From positions 496,001 to 560,000 of the forward strand of contig JABTUS010000001.1 in assembly GCA_015075305.1 (NCBI GenBank): a stretch of 64,000 nt of DNA. Reading direction: 5' to 3'. The stretch comes from Opitutaceae bacterium (lineage in GTDB: Bacteria; Verrucomicrobiota; Verrucomicrobiia; Opitutales; Opitutaceae). Of the stretch, positions 27,040-36,174 are shown in pieces (the stretch's first letter is position 1; each line of letters starts with the position of its first letter). The translations under genes were made by a program, and so were the position numbers. The notes beneath the pieces are model-generated. The model made no database searches. It saw only the letters and a program-made list of their open reading frames with translations, and had not been told where the DNA came from.

Positions 27040-28392
27040 ATGGAGTCATCCCTCCGCCACGCCACTCCTCCCAACATTGTAGTGCTGATAGCCGACGACC
27101 TTTGCAAAGGCTCGCTGGGCTGCTACGGCGATCCGCACGTGCGCACACCCAACATCGACCGGCTTGCCACCGAGGGGCTCCGCTTCGAGCGCGCCTACGT
27201 GACCGCGCCCCAATGCAGCCCCAGCCGTTCGTCGCTGTTCACCGGCCGCACACCCCACGCCACCGGCACCTCGCGTCTGCACGCCCCGCTGCGCAACGAC
27301 GTACCGACGGTCCTCGAACCGCTGCGGGAGCAGGGCTATTTCACCGGCGTTCTCCGCAAGCACCATCTCGGCGAGGACTTTCGCCGCCGCTTTGATTTCT
27401 CCGGCGGCAATGATGCTTCCGCGTCCGCGTTTTTCCGCCAGGCGCCTGCCGACCGTCCCTTTTTCATGTGGGTCGGCTTCAACGATCCGCATCGCGACCT
27501 TTACACGAATTATGATCATATCCGCGGCCTGGTCACGCCACCGCACGACCCCGCCGAAGTCACGGTTCCCCCCTTCCTGCCGGACACCCCGGCCCTGCGC
27601 GCGGATCTGGCGCTGCACTACGATGCCATTCACCGGCTGGACCGGGACTGTGGCGAGGTTCTCCGTCTGCTCGAGGATTCCGGCCGGGACAGGAACACCG
27701 TGGTCGTATTCATGAGCGACCATGGCATGCCCTACCCGCGAGCCAAGGCCACCCTTTATGAAGCCGGCATCAACGTGCCGCTCGTCGTCCGCTGGCCCGG
27801 TCGCGTCGCTCCTCACCAGGTGACTTCCGAACTCGTTTCGTCGGTCGATCTGCCCGCCACCTGGCTCGAACTGGCGGGACAGCCTGCGCTCCCCGCCATG
27901 GAGGGCCGCAGCCTCCTTTCCCTGCTCACCGGCCGGCCCCACGAGTCGCGGCGATACATCCATGCCGAGCGCAACTGGCACGACACGTGGGAGCCAGCCC
28001 GCGCGATCGTCTCGCAAAAGCACGCCTTGATCTGCAATTGTCGCCCGGAGGTGTCGTACCGGGGCTCCCTGGACCATGTTTCAGCGCCGGTCTGGAGAAT
28101 CATGGAAAGGGAGCACGAGGCAGGACGCCTCCCGCCCACGCTCGCGGCGATGTTCCGCTCACCCCGCCCCGTCGTCGAGCTCTACGACCTGTCAGCCGAT
28201 CCCCATGAGCTTTCCAACCTCGCCGAGAATCCCGCACACGCAGCAGTGGTCGACGAACTCCTTCTCGAGCTGGATCGCTGGATGCGCGCAACGAACGACT
28301 TCCTGCCTCCCCCGGCATCGTTCCCGGAAATTGTTCAGGAGGGAAAACTGACCATGGCCCGCATGCTCGACGGTCCGCTCCCGAAACTCTGA
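27040..28392 (+). CDS. Cysteine-type sulfatase without a signal peptide
   Basis: A 450-residue sulfatase starting MESSLRHATPPNIVVLIADD. The metal ligands D19/D20 and the formylglycine motif C59-S-P-S-R (QCSPSRSSLFTGR) are intact, with FMSDHGMPYPRAKATLYEAG and VELYDLSADPHELSNLAENP further on. The frame extends upstream to 26944 inside the MFS gene, but the upstream residues are charged and not a signal peptide, and the family core begins at once. It is therefore predicted to be cytoplasmic, acting on a sulfated sugar imported by the MFS protein encoded just before it. The neighbouring sulfatase ending at 12727 does have a signal peptide. Confidence 0.87.
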   Translation: MESSLRHATPPNIVVLIADDLCKGSLGCYGDPHVRTPNIDRLATEGLRFERAYVTAPQCSPSRSSLFTGRTPHATGTSRLHAPLRNDVPTVLEPLREQGYFTGVLRKHHLGEDFRRRFDFSGGNDASASAFFRQAPADRPFFMWVGFNDPHRDLYTNYDHIRGLVTPPHDPAEVTVPPFLPDTPALRADLALHYDAIHRLDRDCGEVLRLLEDSGRDRNTVVVFMSDHGMPYPRAKATLYEAGINVPLVVRWPGRVAPHQVTSELVSSVDLPATWLELAGQPALPAMEGRSLLSLLTGRPHESRRYIHAERNWHDTWEPARAIVSQKHALICNCRPEVSYRGSLDHVSAPVWRIMEREHEAGRLPPTLAAMFRSPRPVVELYDLSADPHELSNLAENPAHAAVVDELLLELDRWMRATNDFLPPPASFPEIVQEGKLTMARMLDGPLPKL

Positions 28393-28429
28393 GCGGGCGG
28401 TTCGAAAACCTTCAAGTGAACGGAAATCA

Positions 28430-30628
28430 CATGGCTCGGGAAAAAGCGTTGAGCTCGCCGCCTTACGCCGGGACACCGGAGGCGGAGGCGGGCTCGATCT
28501 GGCGGAGCTTTTTCGATTCCAACTCGCGGTAGCAATCCGGCAGATCGAATGCCTTCAGCACGCCAGGGACAAGCGTGGCCCACGGCCAGTCGTATCCCGG
28601 GGTCTCAGCCACGTCCGCGTAGCTGGCAAGCGCGTGCTTCAGAGTGACCTGCTTCACGCGGTCGTGCAGGACGGCCGCAAACGTGCCTGGAATCGCGCCC
28701 CAGCCGCGGGCGACAAGGTGCACTTCCTCATGGTCGTAGCCGGCCATCCAGTCGAGCACGCGCAGGAGGTCGAATGTGCGCTGTCCCGCAGTGGGATAGT
28801 CGAACAAGACCCCGAATCCCGCGTGCATGTTGTCGACCCTGCTCTTCTGCGGGTTGTCGGATGTCGAGATCCCCGGTTGCGATTCCCCTACTCCGCGCAC
28901 GTCGCAGGCGTAAATTGCCGCCTTTGGCTCCGCCTCGCAGATTTCCTTCAACCAGGGATCGGTGCGCAGTTCCTCGTCGGCGGAGCGATGGGCGACATAC
29001 AGGACCGCCCGTTTGGGCCCGCGTGGCGGGCGCGAGAGGAGTCTTCCTTCGCTGAGGCGATAGACGAAGACCTGGATGTCAGGCTCCGTTTCCAGCAGGT
29101 ATTCGGCATGGTTTTTTTTCGGGTATCCCCGGGCGCTTGCTCCGGTCATGATCCGGAACTCGCACACGCCCTCGCGTGAGGGCAGCCTGAGTGTCGATGT
29201 GATTCGCTGCCGCAGCGCGGCTCCCGTCAATGCCGGTCTTGTGGAGCGCAGTTTTCGCGACAATTCAGCGCCATGGGTGAACTCCGTTTTCGCCTTCAAC
29301 TCGGCCACCTGGCCGTGGGGCAGGCATCGAAGATTGTCCCAGTTCTCGCGCGTGAGCTCCGGTTCCTTCGGCACCTGGGGCATGCCCGAGTGATGGCTGA
29401 ACCAGCGGTACATCGCCTCGCGGTTGGGCTGGGCAAATCCGTGGCCCCCCGTTCCGAGATAGAAGGAGAAGTTTTCCTCCGCACCGAGCAGCGCATAGAG
29501 CCGGCGAAGCCTGACACAGGCCTCCTCGAAGCCGCGCACATCAAAAAAATCGTTCTCCTGTCCAACCAGCAGCACGGCACGCGGGGCCATCGCAGCCAGG
29601 AAGTCGGAATGATCGAGTCCGTGCGCGAGCAGCCCCCACGGCAGATTCTCCGGATCGAGCGGACGCTCGTTTTCAACAAGCCTGCGCAGCGAGGTCACAT
29701 TGCAGCTCGGCGCCGCCATTGTCAGGCGCAAATCGAAACCGCAGAGCAGCTTCGTCTGGTTCCCCCCGCCGGAGCTGCCCGTGATGCCGAGGTGGCGGGA
29801 ATCCACTTCTGGCCGCAAAATGAGATAATCCAGCGAACGAATGCAGTCCCACACGAACCAGGTGGGCAGGGTCTCCCCCACCAGCGGCATGCGCACGCCG
29901 CTGTAGATGTGCTCGCCCGTGCCGCCGCCGTGCATGGGCTTGAATGCGGCGTCCACATACTGGTAGCGCTCGCCCTGACCGATCGGATCGAAGGCAAGCG
30001 CGACATAGCCCTGCCGCACGAGAGCCTGGGCGATGGTCGCTGAACCGACCTTGCCCGAGGAGAAGTGGCCCACGGGAACCAACACGCCGGGCGAAGGCGT
30101 CCGTCGATTGGTCGGAACGTAGAGATTGGCCGTCACCGGAAATCCGGGGCGGCTCTCGTAAATGACGTTTTCAATGCGGTAGCCATCGCGTTCGAGCGTC
30201 TTCAGGACTCGCGCATTGAGCGGAGTCTTTTCCGGCATGGGTCCAAAGCACTTGCCCAGTCGTTCCCGCACATCGGCGACATAACGCTCCGCGTCCGCCT
30301 TGGTGCGCAACGCCGCGCGGCGCGCATCGGCCTCCTGCATCACCTCGCGCGTGCGCCGCACGTAGTACTCCTGCACGGAACGCGGCGATCGGTTGTGCCT
30401 GGCGAGTCCTCCCGGTTCGGACCCCGCCGCACTGGAGGGAGGATCGTCGCCCTCGTCATCGGTGGAGGGCCGGGCGCGAACATCCGCGCCCATGGCGGAT
30501 GGCATGGCCGCGCCAAAAAGCGCGAAGCCGCTGCGTTGCAGCATTTGACGGCGGGTGAGATCATTCATGATTTGAAAGGTGCAATGTGGATGTTGGCGCG
30601 CAACCGGCAGGCGCACCATGAGGTTTCA
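28430..30628. repeat. 2.2-kb near-identical duplication, copy B
   Basis: Partner of 15687-17885 (offset 12743). At the left edge the shared bases end at the ATG that starts the beta-helix gene in copy A; here the same ATG is followed at once by TGA and then by a decayed resemblance to that gene's 5' end. Confidence 0.9.
28463..30568 (-). CDS. Tat-exported two-domain alpha/beta hydrolase, copy B
   Basis: A 701-residue protein differing from the product of 15720-17825 by one amino acid that I can see (Ser for Ala at residue 45) plus silent changes. It has the same Tat leader, the same GSSGGG/D343/H376 catalytic set in domain 1 and the same VARGWGA nucleophile-less elbow in domain 2. It follows the STN-containing receptor gene with only a short SGNH gene stub between them, so it is presumably expressed with that receptor. 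Downstream it converges on the plus-strand sulfatase, with 70 bases between their stops. Confidence 0.78.
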   Translation of the reverse strand: MNDLTRRQMLQRSGFALFGAAMPSAMGADVRARPSTDDEGDDPPSSAAGSEPGGLARHNRSPRSVQEYYVRRTREVMQEADARRAALRTKADAERYVADVRERLGKCFGPMPEKTPLNARVLKTLERDGYRIENVIYESRPGFPVTANLYVPTNRRTPSPGVLVPVGHFSSGKVGSATIAQALVRQGYVALAFDPIGQGERYQYVDAAFKPMHGGGTGEHIYSGVRMPLVGETLPTWFVWDCIRSLDYLILRPEVDSRHLGITGSSGGGNQTKLLCGFDLRLTMAAPSCNVTSLRRLVENERPLDPENLPWGLLAHGLDHSDFLAAMAPRAVLLVGQENDFFDVRGFEEACVRLRRLYALLGAEENFSFYLGTGGHGFAQPNREAMYRWFSHHSGMPQVPKEPELTRENWDNLRCLPHGQVAELKAKTEFTHGAELSRKLRSTRPALTGAALRQRITSTLRLPSREGVCEFRIMTGASARGYPKKNHAEYLLETEPDIQVFVYRLSEGRLLSRPPRGPKRAVLYVAHRSADEELRTDPWLKEICEAEPKAAIYACDVRGVGESQPGISTSDNPQKSRVDNMHAGFGVLFDYPTAGQRTFDLLRVLDWMAGYDHEEVHLVARGWGAIPGTFAAVLHDRVKQVTLKHALASYADVAETPGYDWPWATLVPGVLKAFDLPDCYRELESKKLRQIEPASASGVPA

Positions 30629-30641
30629 GCATCCTCGGGCG

Positions 30642-30700
30642 TCATGGTTTTAGAGCGGAGGCGAGTGGGACATCCTTGAGTCTGCGGACGCCCTCAATCC
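30642..30700 (-). pseudogene. C-terminal stub of an SGNH esterase gene
   Basis: The minus strand reads IEGVRRLKDVPLASALKP followed by a stop at 30642. The SGNH esterase at 17899-18684 ends VEGIRKLKDVPLASALKP at the equivalent distance from its Tat hydrolase. About 18 codons survive; upstream of them the sequence passes within about a dozen bases into the 3' end of the receptor gene. It shows that this copy once had the SGNH gene and, by analogy with copy A, probably the second hydrolase too. Confidence 0.8.
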
Positions 30701-30711
30701 CGAGTACATGC

Positions 30712-33700
30712 TCAGAGATCGAAGGTCGTGGTGAACACGAACGTGCGCGGATTCACGATGCGGAAGGTGTGCGCCTCGCCATTGGGATACGCGCCGACGG
30801 CCTGCAGGCGTACTTTCGACTCCTGGATATTGCGGACATTGAGCTGAAAGCGGACAGGGACCTTGCCGTTGAAGAGCTTCGTCCGGTACGTCAGGAAAGC
30901 GTCGAAATAGGCGTGCGCCTTGTCCCAGATCGGGCGTGTCGGATCCAGTGACTCGGCCACTTCGATATTGCCGTCAATCGGTATGCCGTAATAGCCGATG
31001 GCTCCCTTGCTTTCCCAGCGCACACCGCCGCCAACGGTAAGGTTCTTGAGCACACGGTGGTCGGTCAGCCCCGCGAGCCTGTAGCTCGTGGCGACGTTGA
31101 AGCGCCACTCGCGAATCTGCGGACGGGCGGTGCCCGCCGTCGCCCCGTCGATGCGGAGCTGGGTGAGGATATTGCTGAGGATGTAGTCGCGTGGTGTGCG
31201 CGTGCCGGTCGATGGAAACTCCCCGGCATAGCTGGTATCGAGCCACTTCTTTCCGGATCGCGGATCGACGATCGTTTCCCACACCGGCATCCGCTGGTTC
31301 AGCCAGTCAAAATTGTCCGGAGATTGCGCGCCATCGATTGAAACGGTCCGGGTCACGTTTGCACGCAGCGTCCAGAAGCTCGACGGATTGAAGTTCAATT
31401 CATACTCCTCCCCCTTGGCAAAGATGTTGGTTGTATCCGCAACGGTGTTGCTCCGCCAGGCCGCCTCCACATCGGGGGAGAGTTGCTGAATTCGGTAGGC
31501 CTCAGCCTCGGCCGCCTCGAGGGTCATGGAGGGGTTGAGTTGAGTCAGCCAGTTGACCGCCTGGCGGTGAAGTGCGAACGTGTCCGCAATGGCGGCAAAC
31601 CCCTGAAAATCGGTTGTCATCAGCCGGTTGGCCATGAGAGCCCCTTGTCCGGCGCGGGAGTTGATGTTATCCGTGGTGTAGTGGTTGACCCGAAGCGAAA
31701 ACTTGCCGCCGAAACTGACGGTGATGCCGTAATCCTGCCCGATCGAACTGGGATTGGGCAGCTCGTTCTGCTTGATGCTGATCGCAGGCGCCGCGGGGCG
31801 GAAACTGTCGGAACGATTGTAGAAGAAACTCAAACCCTGCAATACCGAGGCCACCCCGGCCTTCCAGCCCGTGCCACTGCGGGCGTTTTCGATGAAGCCC
31901 CAGTCGCGGAACGGGCGGATCACGCCACCCTTCGTGGTCGTGTCGCCGTTGCGTATCGCCCAGTCGCCACGCCATCCGGACATTCGCGCGTAGTCGTATT
32001 CATAGCCGTTGGGCAGGAGCTGAACCCGGTCCTGGCGCTTGTTTCCACTCTGGTCTGAGCGGAGCCCGAACGTGGTGACCAGACGGTTGCCGAAAAAGCT
32101 GCTCTGCAGAATCGCACCCTTGGTCTGGATCAGGTTGACGGTCGAATTGGCATTTTCTCCCGCACTGCCCTCGGCAACAGCAGACTGGCCGAAGGTGGCC
32201 TGATCGGTCACCCACTGCTTCGTCTGTGGATTGTACCAGGTGAAATCGTAGATGCCATAGGTCGTTCGCGAGGGGCCATAGTCCGCATTCTGGCCGTTGG
32301 CGTCGCCCACGTAGTAGTGAAAATATGGCCTGGTGGCCTGTGACGACGGGCCATAGCCGTTTGCAGTCAGGGCATTGCCCTTCGTCTGACCGGCCGGCGC
32401 GTAGATCGGGTTGTCTGAAATCATCACGTCGCGGAAATTATAGACGCGGTTCTTGCTCTTGCGCTCCTCGTAGTAGCCGAGCAGTTGCTGACGGCCCAGG
32501 AAGCGGAGCCATTTCGACTTCTCCCTTGTCAAGTCGAGCACGTAGGCCAGCTGGCCACGGTAGCTGTCCTGTTCGAACGGCGTCTCATTGTAAACCGGTT
32601 CCACAGCACCGAAGTAGGGTTTTAGAAAGAACGGGTTGGGGCGGCCGTCGAGCAACCGGCTGTTGGGATCGACGCGCAGCAGGAAACTCTGGCCCACCCC
32701 ACTGGTGGTGTTCACGATGGTCTTGCGGAGCCTGTCGGATTCCTCGCGCTGCCAGGCGAACTGGAAGGCCAGTGTGTTGCGGCCCGTATTAAGAATGAAC
32801 TGCTCAAATTCCACGGTCGAAGTGTCGGTTCTCTCCCGCTGGTAATTCGCGCTGGCCAGATTGACATGGGCATAGTCGTAGACGGAGGGGTCCGACACAC
32901 CGCGGAGGATGGAAAAAAGCGGCCGGCCATCGCGAATGGGCTCGGCGAAACTTTCGAGCATGCGATTGACTCCCGTGATGCTGCCGGCGCCGTTGGTCGC
33001 GGTGGCCGCCGGCATGCGGCCGATCTGCCACAGCTGGATCCCTCCATCGTCGACGAACATGATTGGACCAGCCCGATTGAGGTTGGCAAGACCGGGGGGA
33101 TTGGTGGTGCCGCTGTATGTTGTCGAAACGCCGTTGACGGTGGCCGTCTGCGTCACCGGATCCCAGGTCGGACTGCCCATCTCGCGCCAGTAGGTGACGC
33201 CATCGCGCGGCGTCACTGCGGTCCCCCGCGCGCCGTCGGCAAAGTAGGATTGAAACGAAGCGCGCAGCGTGGTGCTCTTGAACGGCTGGATCCTGATCAT
33301 GGCGTTCATCCTGCGGGTGTTGAAGCTGGAGGGCTTTTGAACGTCTTCATCGTGCTGATAGACTCCGCTCACTCGGGCCGCGAGCTTGCCGGGAATGAGC
33401 GTCCGGTTCAGGTCAAAGGATGTGCGCCAGCCTCCCGTGTTGTCGAAACGAACCTGGGCCTGGGAAATCTCGCGATTCAGGTTGGCCGATGCTGCCACCA
33501 TGTTGACGGTGCCGGATCCCTCGCCGAGGCCGAAGATGCTCGAATTGGGGCCGCGGCTGATTTCGACGGCATCAATGTCGATCGGATCGACGGGGACGCG
33601 GCCGCTGGTGGCGAAACCGGAGCGCGAGATGTTTGCCGCGCCGATGCCGCGAAGACGATTGGATGACTCCCGATCGGATTGCACGTTGTCATTCATCTGG

Positions 33701-34392
33701 CCGTTGCGGTTGATCTCGAATGCGGTGTAGGTTCCCACTCCCTCGGCGCCTGCCTCGTAGGCGAAGATGTCGTTGATATCGAGCATCGCGAAATCCGACA
33801 TCTGCTGCTTCGTGACCACGGAAATCGACGAGCCAAGATCCTCCAGACTGCTGTTGAGCCGGGTACCCGACATCGTGTTCGTCGCCAAATAGCCGTTGTT
33901 CGACTCTGTCACCTCGAACGGACTGAGCTTGACGACATCGTCCCGACCGACGACTCCGCTCCGGCCTGGACCTTCATCGGGGCGGACGCTTCTGCTCTGT
34001 TGCGCCGCCCTTTGCACGTTTGGGCCGGCGCCCTCCGGCTTGTCCAGACGGACAATCGAAAGCACATCCGTCTTCTCATCCATGATCACGCCCAGGTCCG
34101 TGCCCGCCAGTAATCGGTTCACCGCCTCCATGGGGGTAAATTCACCTTTCAAGGCAGTGGTGCGCACACCGTCCGTTGCGTCGGGCGCGAAGACGACCTG
34201 CAGACCCGACTGCTGCGAAAATTTCTTGAGCGTCTGTTCCGCCGCGCCGGCCGGAACATCGAACGCCTTCCGGTCCTGCTTCGCGGCCCGGCCGACAAGC
34301 GGGGAGATCACCATGGCCGCAAGGAGCGCGAATGAAACGCCAAGGGTCCGGGCACGGACGCCCAGCGGCCTGGAACAGGGTATCAAGGTCAT
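30712..34392 (-). CDS. TonB-dependent receptor with STN signalling domain, copy B
   Basis: A 1226-residue outer-membrane receptor closely related over plug and barrel to the one ending at 20870 (same LEDLGSSISVVTKQQMSDFA block and FVFTTTFDL end). Unlike that copy it has an N-terminal extension: a signal peptide (to about VGRAA), then an STN domain (about 40-115: KAFDVPAGAAEQTLKKFSQQ, LNRLLAGTDL-like MEAVNRLLAGTDLGV) and a linker before VVKLSPFEVTESNNGYLATN. STN domains contact FecR-type anti-sigma factors, and a sigma/FecR pair starts about 120 bases away on the other strand. It likely both imports a glycan fragment and signals its presence. Confidence 0.93.
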   Translation of the reverse strand: MTLIPCSRPLGVRARTLGVSFALLAAMVISPLVGRAAKQDRKAFDVPAGAAEQTLKKFSQQSGLQVVFAPDATDGVRTTALKGEFTPMEAVNRLLAGTDLGVIMDEKTDVLSIVRLDKPEGAGPNVQRAAQQSRSVRPDEGPGRSGVVGRDDVVKLSPFEVTESNNGYLATNTMSGTRLNSSLEDLGSSISVVTKQQMSDFAMLDINDIFAYEAGAEGVGTYTAFEINRNGQMNDNVQSDRESSNRLRGIGAANISRSGFATSGRVPVDPIDIDAVEISRGPNSSIFGLGEGSGTVNMVAASANLNREISQAQVRFDNTGGWRTSFDLNRTLIPGKLAARVSGVYQHDEDVQKPSSFNTRRMNAMIRIQPFKSTTLRASFQSYFADGARGTAVTPRDGVTYWREMGSPTWDPVTQTATVNGVSTTYSGTTNPPGLANLNRAGPIMFVDDGGIQLWQIGRMPAATATNGAGSITGVNRMLESFAEPIRDGRPLFSILRGVSDPSVYDYAHVNLASANYQRERTDTSTVEFEQFILNTGRNTLAFQFAWQREESDRLRKTIVNTTSGVGQSFLLRVDPNSRLLDGRPNPFFLKPYFGAVEPVYNETPFEQDSYRGQLAYVLDLTREKSKWLRFLGRQQLLGYYEERKSKNRVYNFRDVMISDNPIYAPAGQTKGNALTANGYGPSSQATRPYFHYYVGDANGQNADYGPSRTTYGIYDFTWYNPQTKQWVTDQATFGQSAVAEGSAGENANSTVNLIQTKGAILQSSFFGNRLVTTFGLRSDQSGNKRQDRVQLLPNGYEYDYARMSGWRGDWAIRNGDTTTKGGVIRPFRDWGFIENARSGTGWKAGVASVLQGLSFFYNRSDSFRPAAPAISIKQNELPNPSSIGQDYGITVSFGGKFSLRVNHYTTDNINSRAGQGALMANRLMTTDFQGFAAIADTFALHRQAVNWLTQLNPSMTLEAAEAEAYRIQQLSPDVEAAWRSNTVADTTNIFAKGEEYELNFNPSSFWTLRANVTRTVSIDGAQSPDNFDWLNQRMPVWETIVDPRSGKKWLDTSYAGEFPSTGTRTPRDYILSNILTQLRIDGATAGTARPQIREWRFNVATSYRLAGLTDHRVLKNLTVGGGVRWESKGAIGYYGIPIDGNIEVAESLDPTRPIWDKAHAYFDAFLTYRTKLFNGKVPVRFQLNVRNIQESKVRLQAVGAYPNGEAHTFRIVNPRTFVFTTTFDL

Positions 34393-34515
34393 GCACGTAA
34401 ACGACGGACCAAGTGGGGGTCGCGACGTATGGGAATCTCAATTTTTTTGACATATCGGTTCATGCTTGAACTCACTGCGCGACCGGACCAAAGACCGGGG
34501 GCCCCCTCCTGCGCG

Positions 34516-35097
34516 ATGAGCCCTCCCCCCTCAACACCCGCAACCCTCCTTCCCGCGCCGAACGACCGGTCGCGCTGGTTCAGCGAAGAGGTGCAACCGC
34601 ACGCATCCTCCCTGCGCTCCTATCTCCGCGCTTCCTTTCCCGGAGTGCGCGATCTGGACGACGTCGTGCAGGAGTCCTACCTGCGCCTGTTCCGCACTGC
34701 GGCAAGGCAGCCCATCCGCTCCGTCCGGGCCCTGCTCTTCACCGTCGCCAAGCGGCTCGCCCTCGACACCGTGAGGCACGACAGGGCTTCGCCAATCGAT
34801 GCCACCCTCGACCTCGACGAATTGGACATAGCAGCCGAAGAGCCTGATGTCGCGGAATGCGCCGACCGCCGTGAGCGGATCCGACTTCTCGCGAGCGCCA
34901 TCGCCAAACTGCCCGGCCGGTGCCGGCAGACATTCATCCTTCACAAGATAAACGGCTGCTCCCGCAGGGAAGTCGCCCTCCAACTCGGCCTGTCGGAACG
35001 GACCGTCGAGGTGCAAACCGCCACGGCCATGAAACGCTGCGCCGACTACCTTCGACGCCGCGGGGTCAACGGTCTGTTTGCCAATGAGCCCCGATAA
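34516..35097 (+). CDS. ECF sigma factor, FecI-like
   Basis: A 193-residue two-region sigma factor. Region 2 contains FPGVRDLDDVVQESYLRLFR and FTVAKRLALDTVRHDR; region 4 contains AIAKLPGRCRQTFILHKING followed by SRREVALQLGLSERTVEVQ. The frame is open to 34429; the ATG at 34516 is used because residues before it are not conserved in type, but 34462 is possible. It overlaps the FecR gene by 14 bases, indicating translational coupling. It is divergent from the STN-containing receptor it probably activates. Confidence 0.9.
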   Translation: MSPPPSTPATLLPAPNDRSRWFSEEVQPHASSLRSYLRASFPGVRDLDDVVQESYLRLFRTAARQPIRSVRALLFTVAKRLALDTVRHDRASPIDATLDLDELDIAAEEPDVAECADRRERIRLLASAIAKLPGRCRQTFILHKINGCSRREVALQLGLSERTVEVQTATAMKRCADYLRRRGVNGLFANEPR

Positions 35098-36109
35098 CCA
35101 CAACCGGCCCGGGTTCGATGCCAGTCCGCCGAAGGTGGAAACGGACGAATCCATCCTGACTGCGCTGGGATGGATGCGCCGCGCCCGCGCGGAAGACGAA
35201 CTCCTTCAGGAGGTTTCCCGTCAGTTGCACCGCAACCGACGCCGGCGTCTCGCTCTGGCCTCGGGCCTGTTGAGCCTGGGCCTGATCACAGGCGTAGTCT
35301 GGCGGATCTCCCGGCCGAGCTCTGCATCGAACTCCGCGCCAGGCCTGTCCCCTGCCATTGCTTCAGGACTCGTCGGAAATTCTCGGACCGCCACCGTCAC
35401 CTCGCCCGAACGCCGGATCCTTCCAGACGGCTCGGTGATGGAGCTGATCGATGGCGCGCGTGTCATCGTCGACTTTTCCGGCTCGCTCCGGAAAGTCGTC
35501 CTCGAGCGCGGCAAGGCGCATTTTCAGGTCACCAAGAATGCCCGGCGGCCCTTTGTCGTCGACGCGGCCGGCGTGCATGTGCGAGCCGTGGGAACGGCTT
35601 TTGTTGTCGACCGGAATGAACGCCGCATCGAGGTGCTTGTGACCAATGGCGTGGTTGCCGTGGCTGCGGACAATGCGGAAGCGCTGGCGGACAACCGAAC
35701 ATCCAGCAACTCCCAAGCGAAGGAATCGCTGGAGCCGCCACTGGCGAAGCTTGAGGCAGTGCAGGGCGGGGGCTCTGGCGTGCAACTCCTCGATGCCGGC
35801 AAGGTGTGGAGCGTGGACCTGAAGACCTCGGCGACCCATGTTCAGGCACTCTCCGACACGGACATGACGGAACGGACTTCGTGGCGCATTCCCCAGTTGG
35901 AATTCACGCGGCCCCCCCTGCCCGACGCCCTTGCGATTCTGAATCAACACAATCAGGTGCAATTCGAGATCGCCGACTCATCGTTGAACAAGCTGCAATT
36001 GAGCGGATTTCTGCGTGCCGACAATGCCGAGGGCATGGTGCGGCTGCTCGAGGCAAACTTTGGAATCAAAGCGACGCGTCAAGGCGGCGTTATTTCCCTC
36101 GCTCGATGA
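35084..36109 (+). CDS. FecR-type anti-sigma factor / signal transducer
   Basis: A 341-residue inner-membrane regulator. A short cytoplasmic part (about 1-60) is followed by one membrane segment (LALASGLLSLGLITGVVW). The periplasmic FecR domain contains RRILPDGSVMELIDGARVIV, VLERGKAHFQVTKNARRPFV and GVHVRAVGTAFVV, and the C-terminal domain (about 275-341) contains FTRPPLPDALAILNQHNQVQ. An in-frame TTG at 35078 is an alternative start. It should hold the preceding sigma factor inactive until the STN domain of the loaded receptor contacts it. Confidence 0.9.
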   Translation: MSPDNHNRPGFDASPPKVETDESILTALGWMRRARAEDELLQEVSRQLHRNRRRRLALASGLLSLGLITGVVWRISRPSSASNSAPGLSPAIASGLVGNSRTATVTSPERRILPDGSVMELIDGARVIVDFSGSLRKVVLERGKAHFQVTKNARRPFVVDAAGVHVRAVGTAFVVDRNERRIEVLVTNGVVAVAADNAEALADNRTSSNSQAKESLEPPLAKLEAVQGGGSGVQLLDAGKVWSVDLKTSATHVQALSDTDMTERTSWRIPQLEFTRPPLPDALAILNQHNQVQFEIADSSLNKLQLSGFLRADNAEGMVRLLEANFGIKATRQGGVISLAR

Positions 36110-36174
36110 CTCCGGGGCGGACTCCGAACACACACGGCCCGCTCCCCTCGCCCTGCCCGTCCAATCATTGGCCG

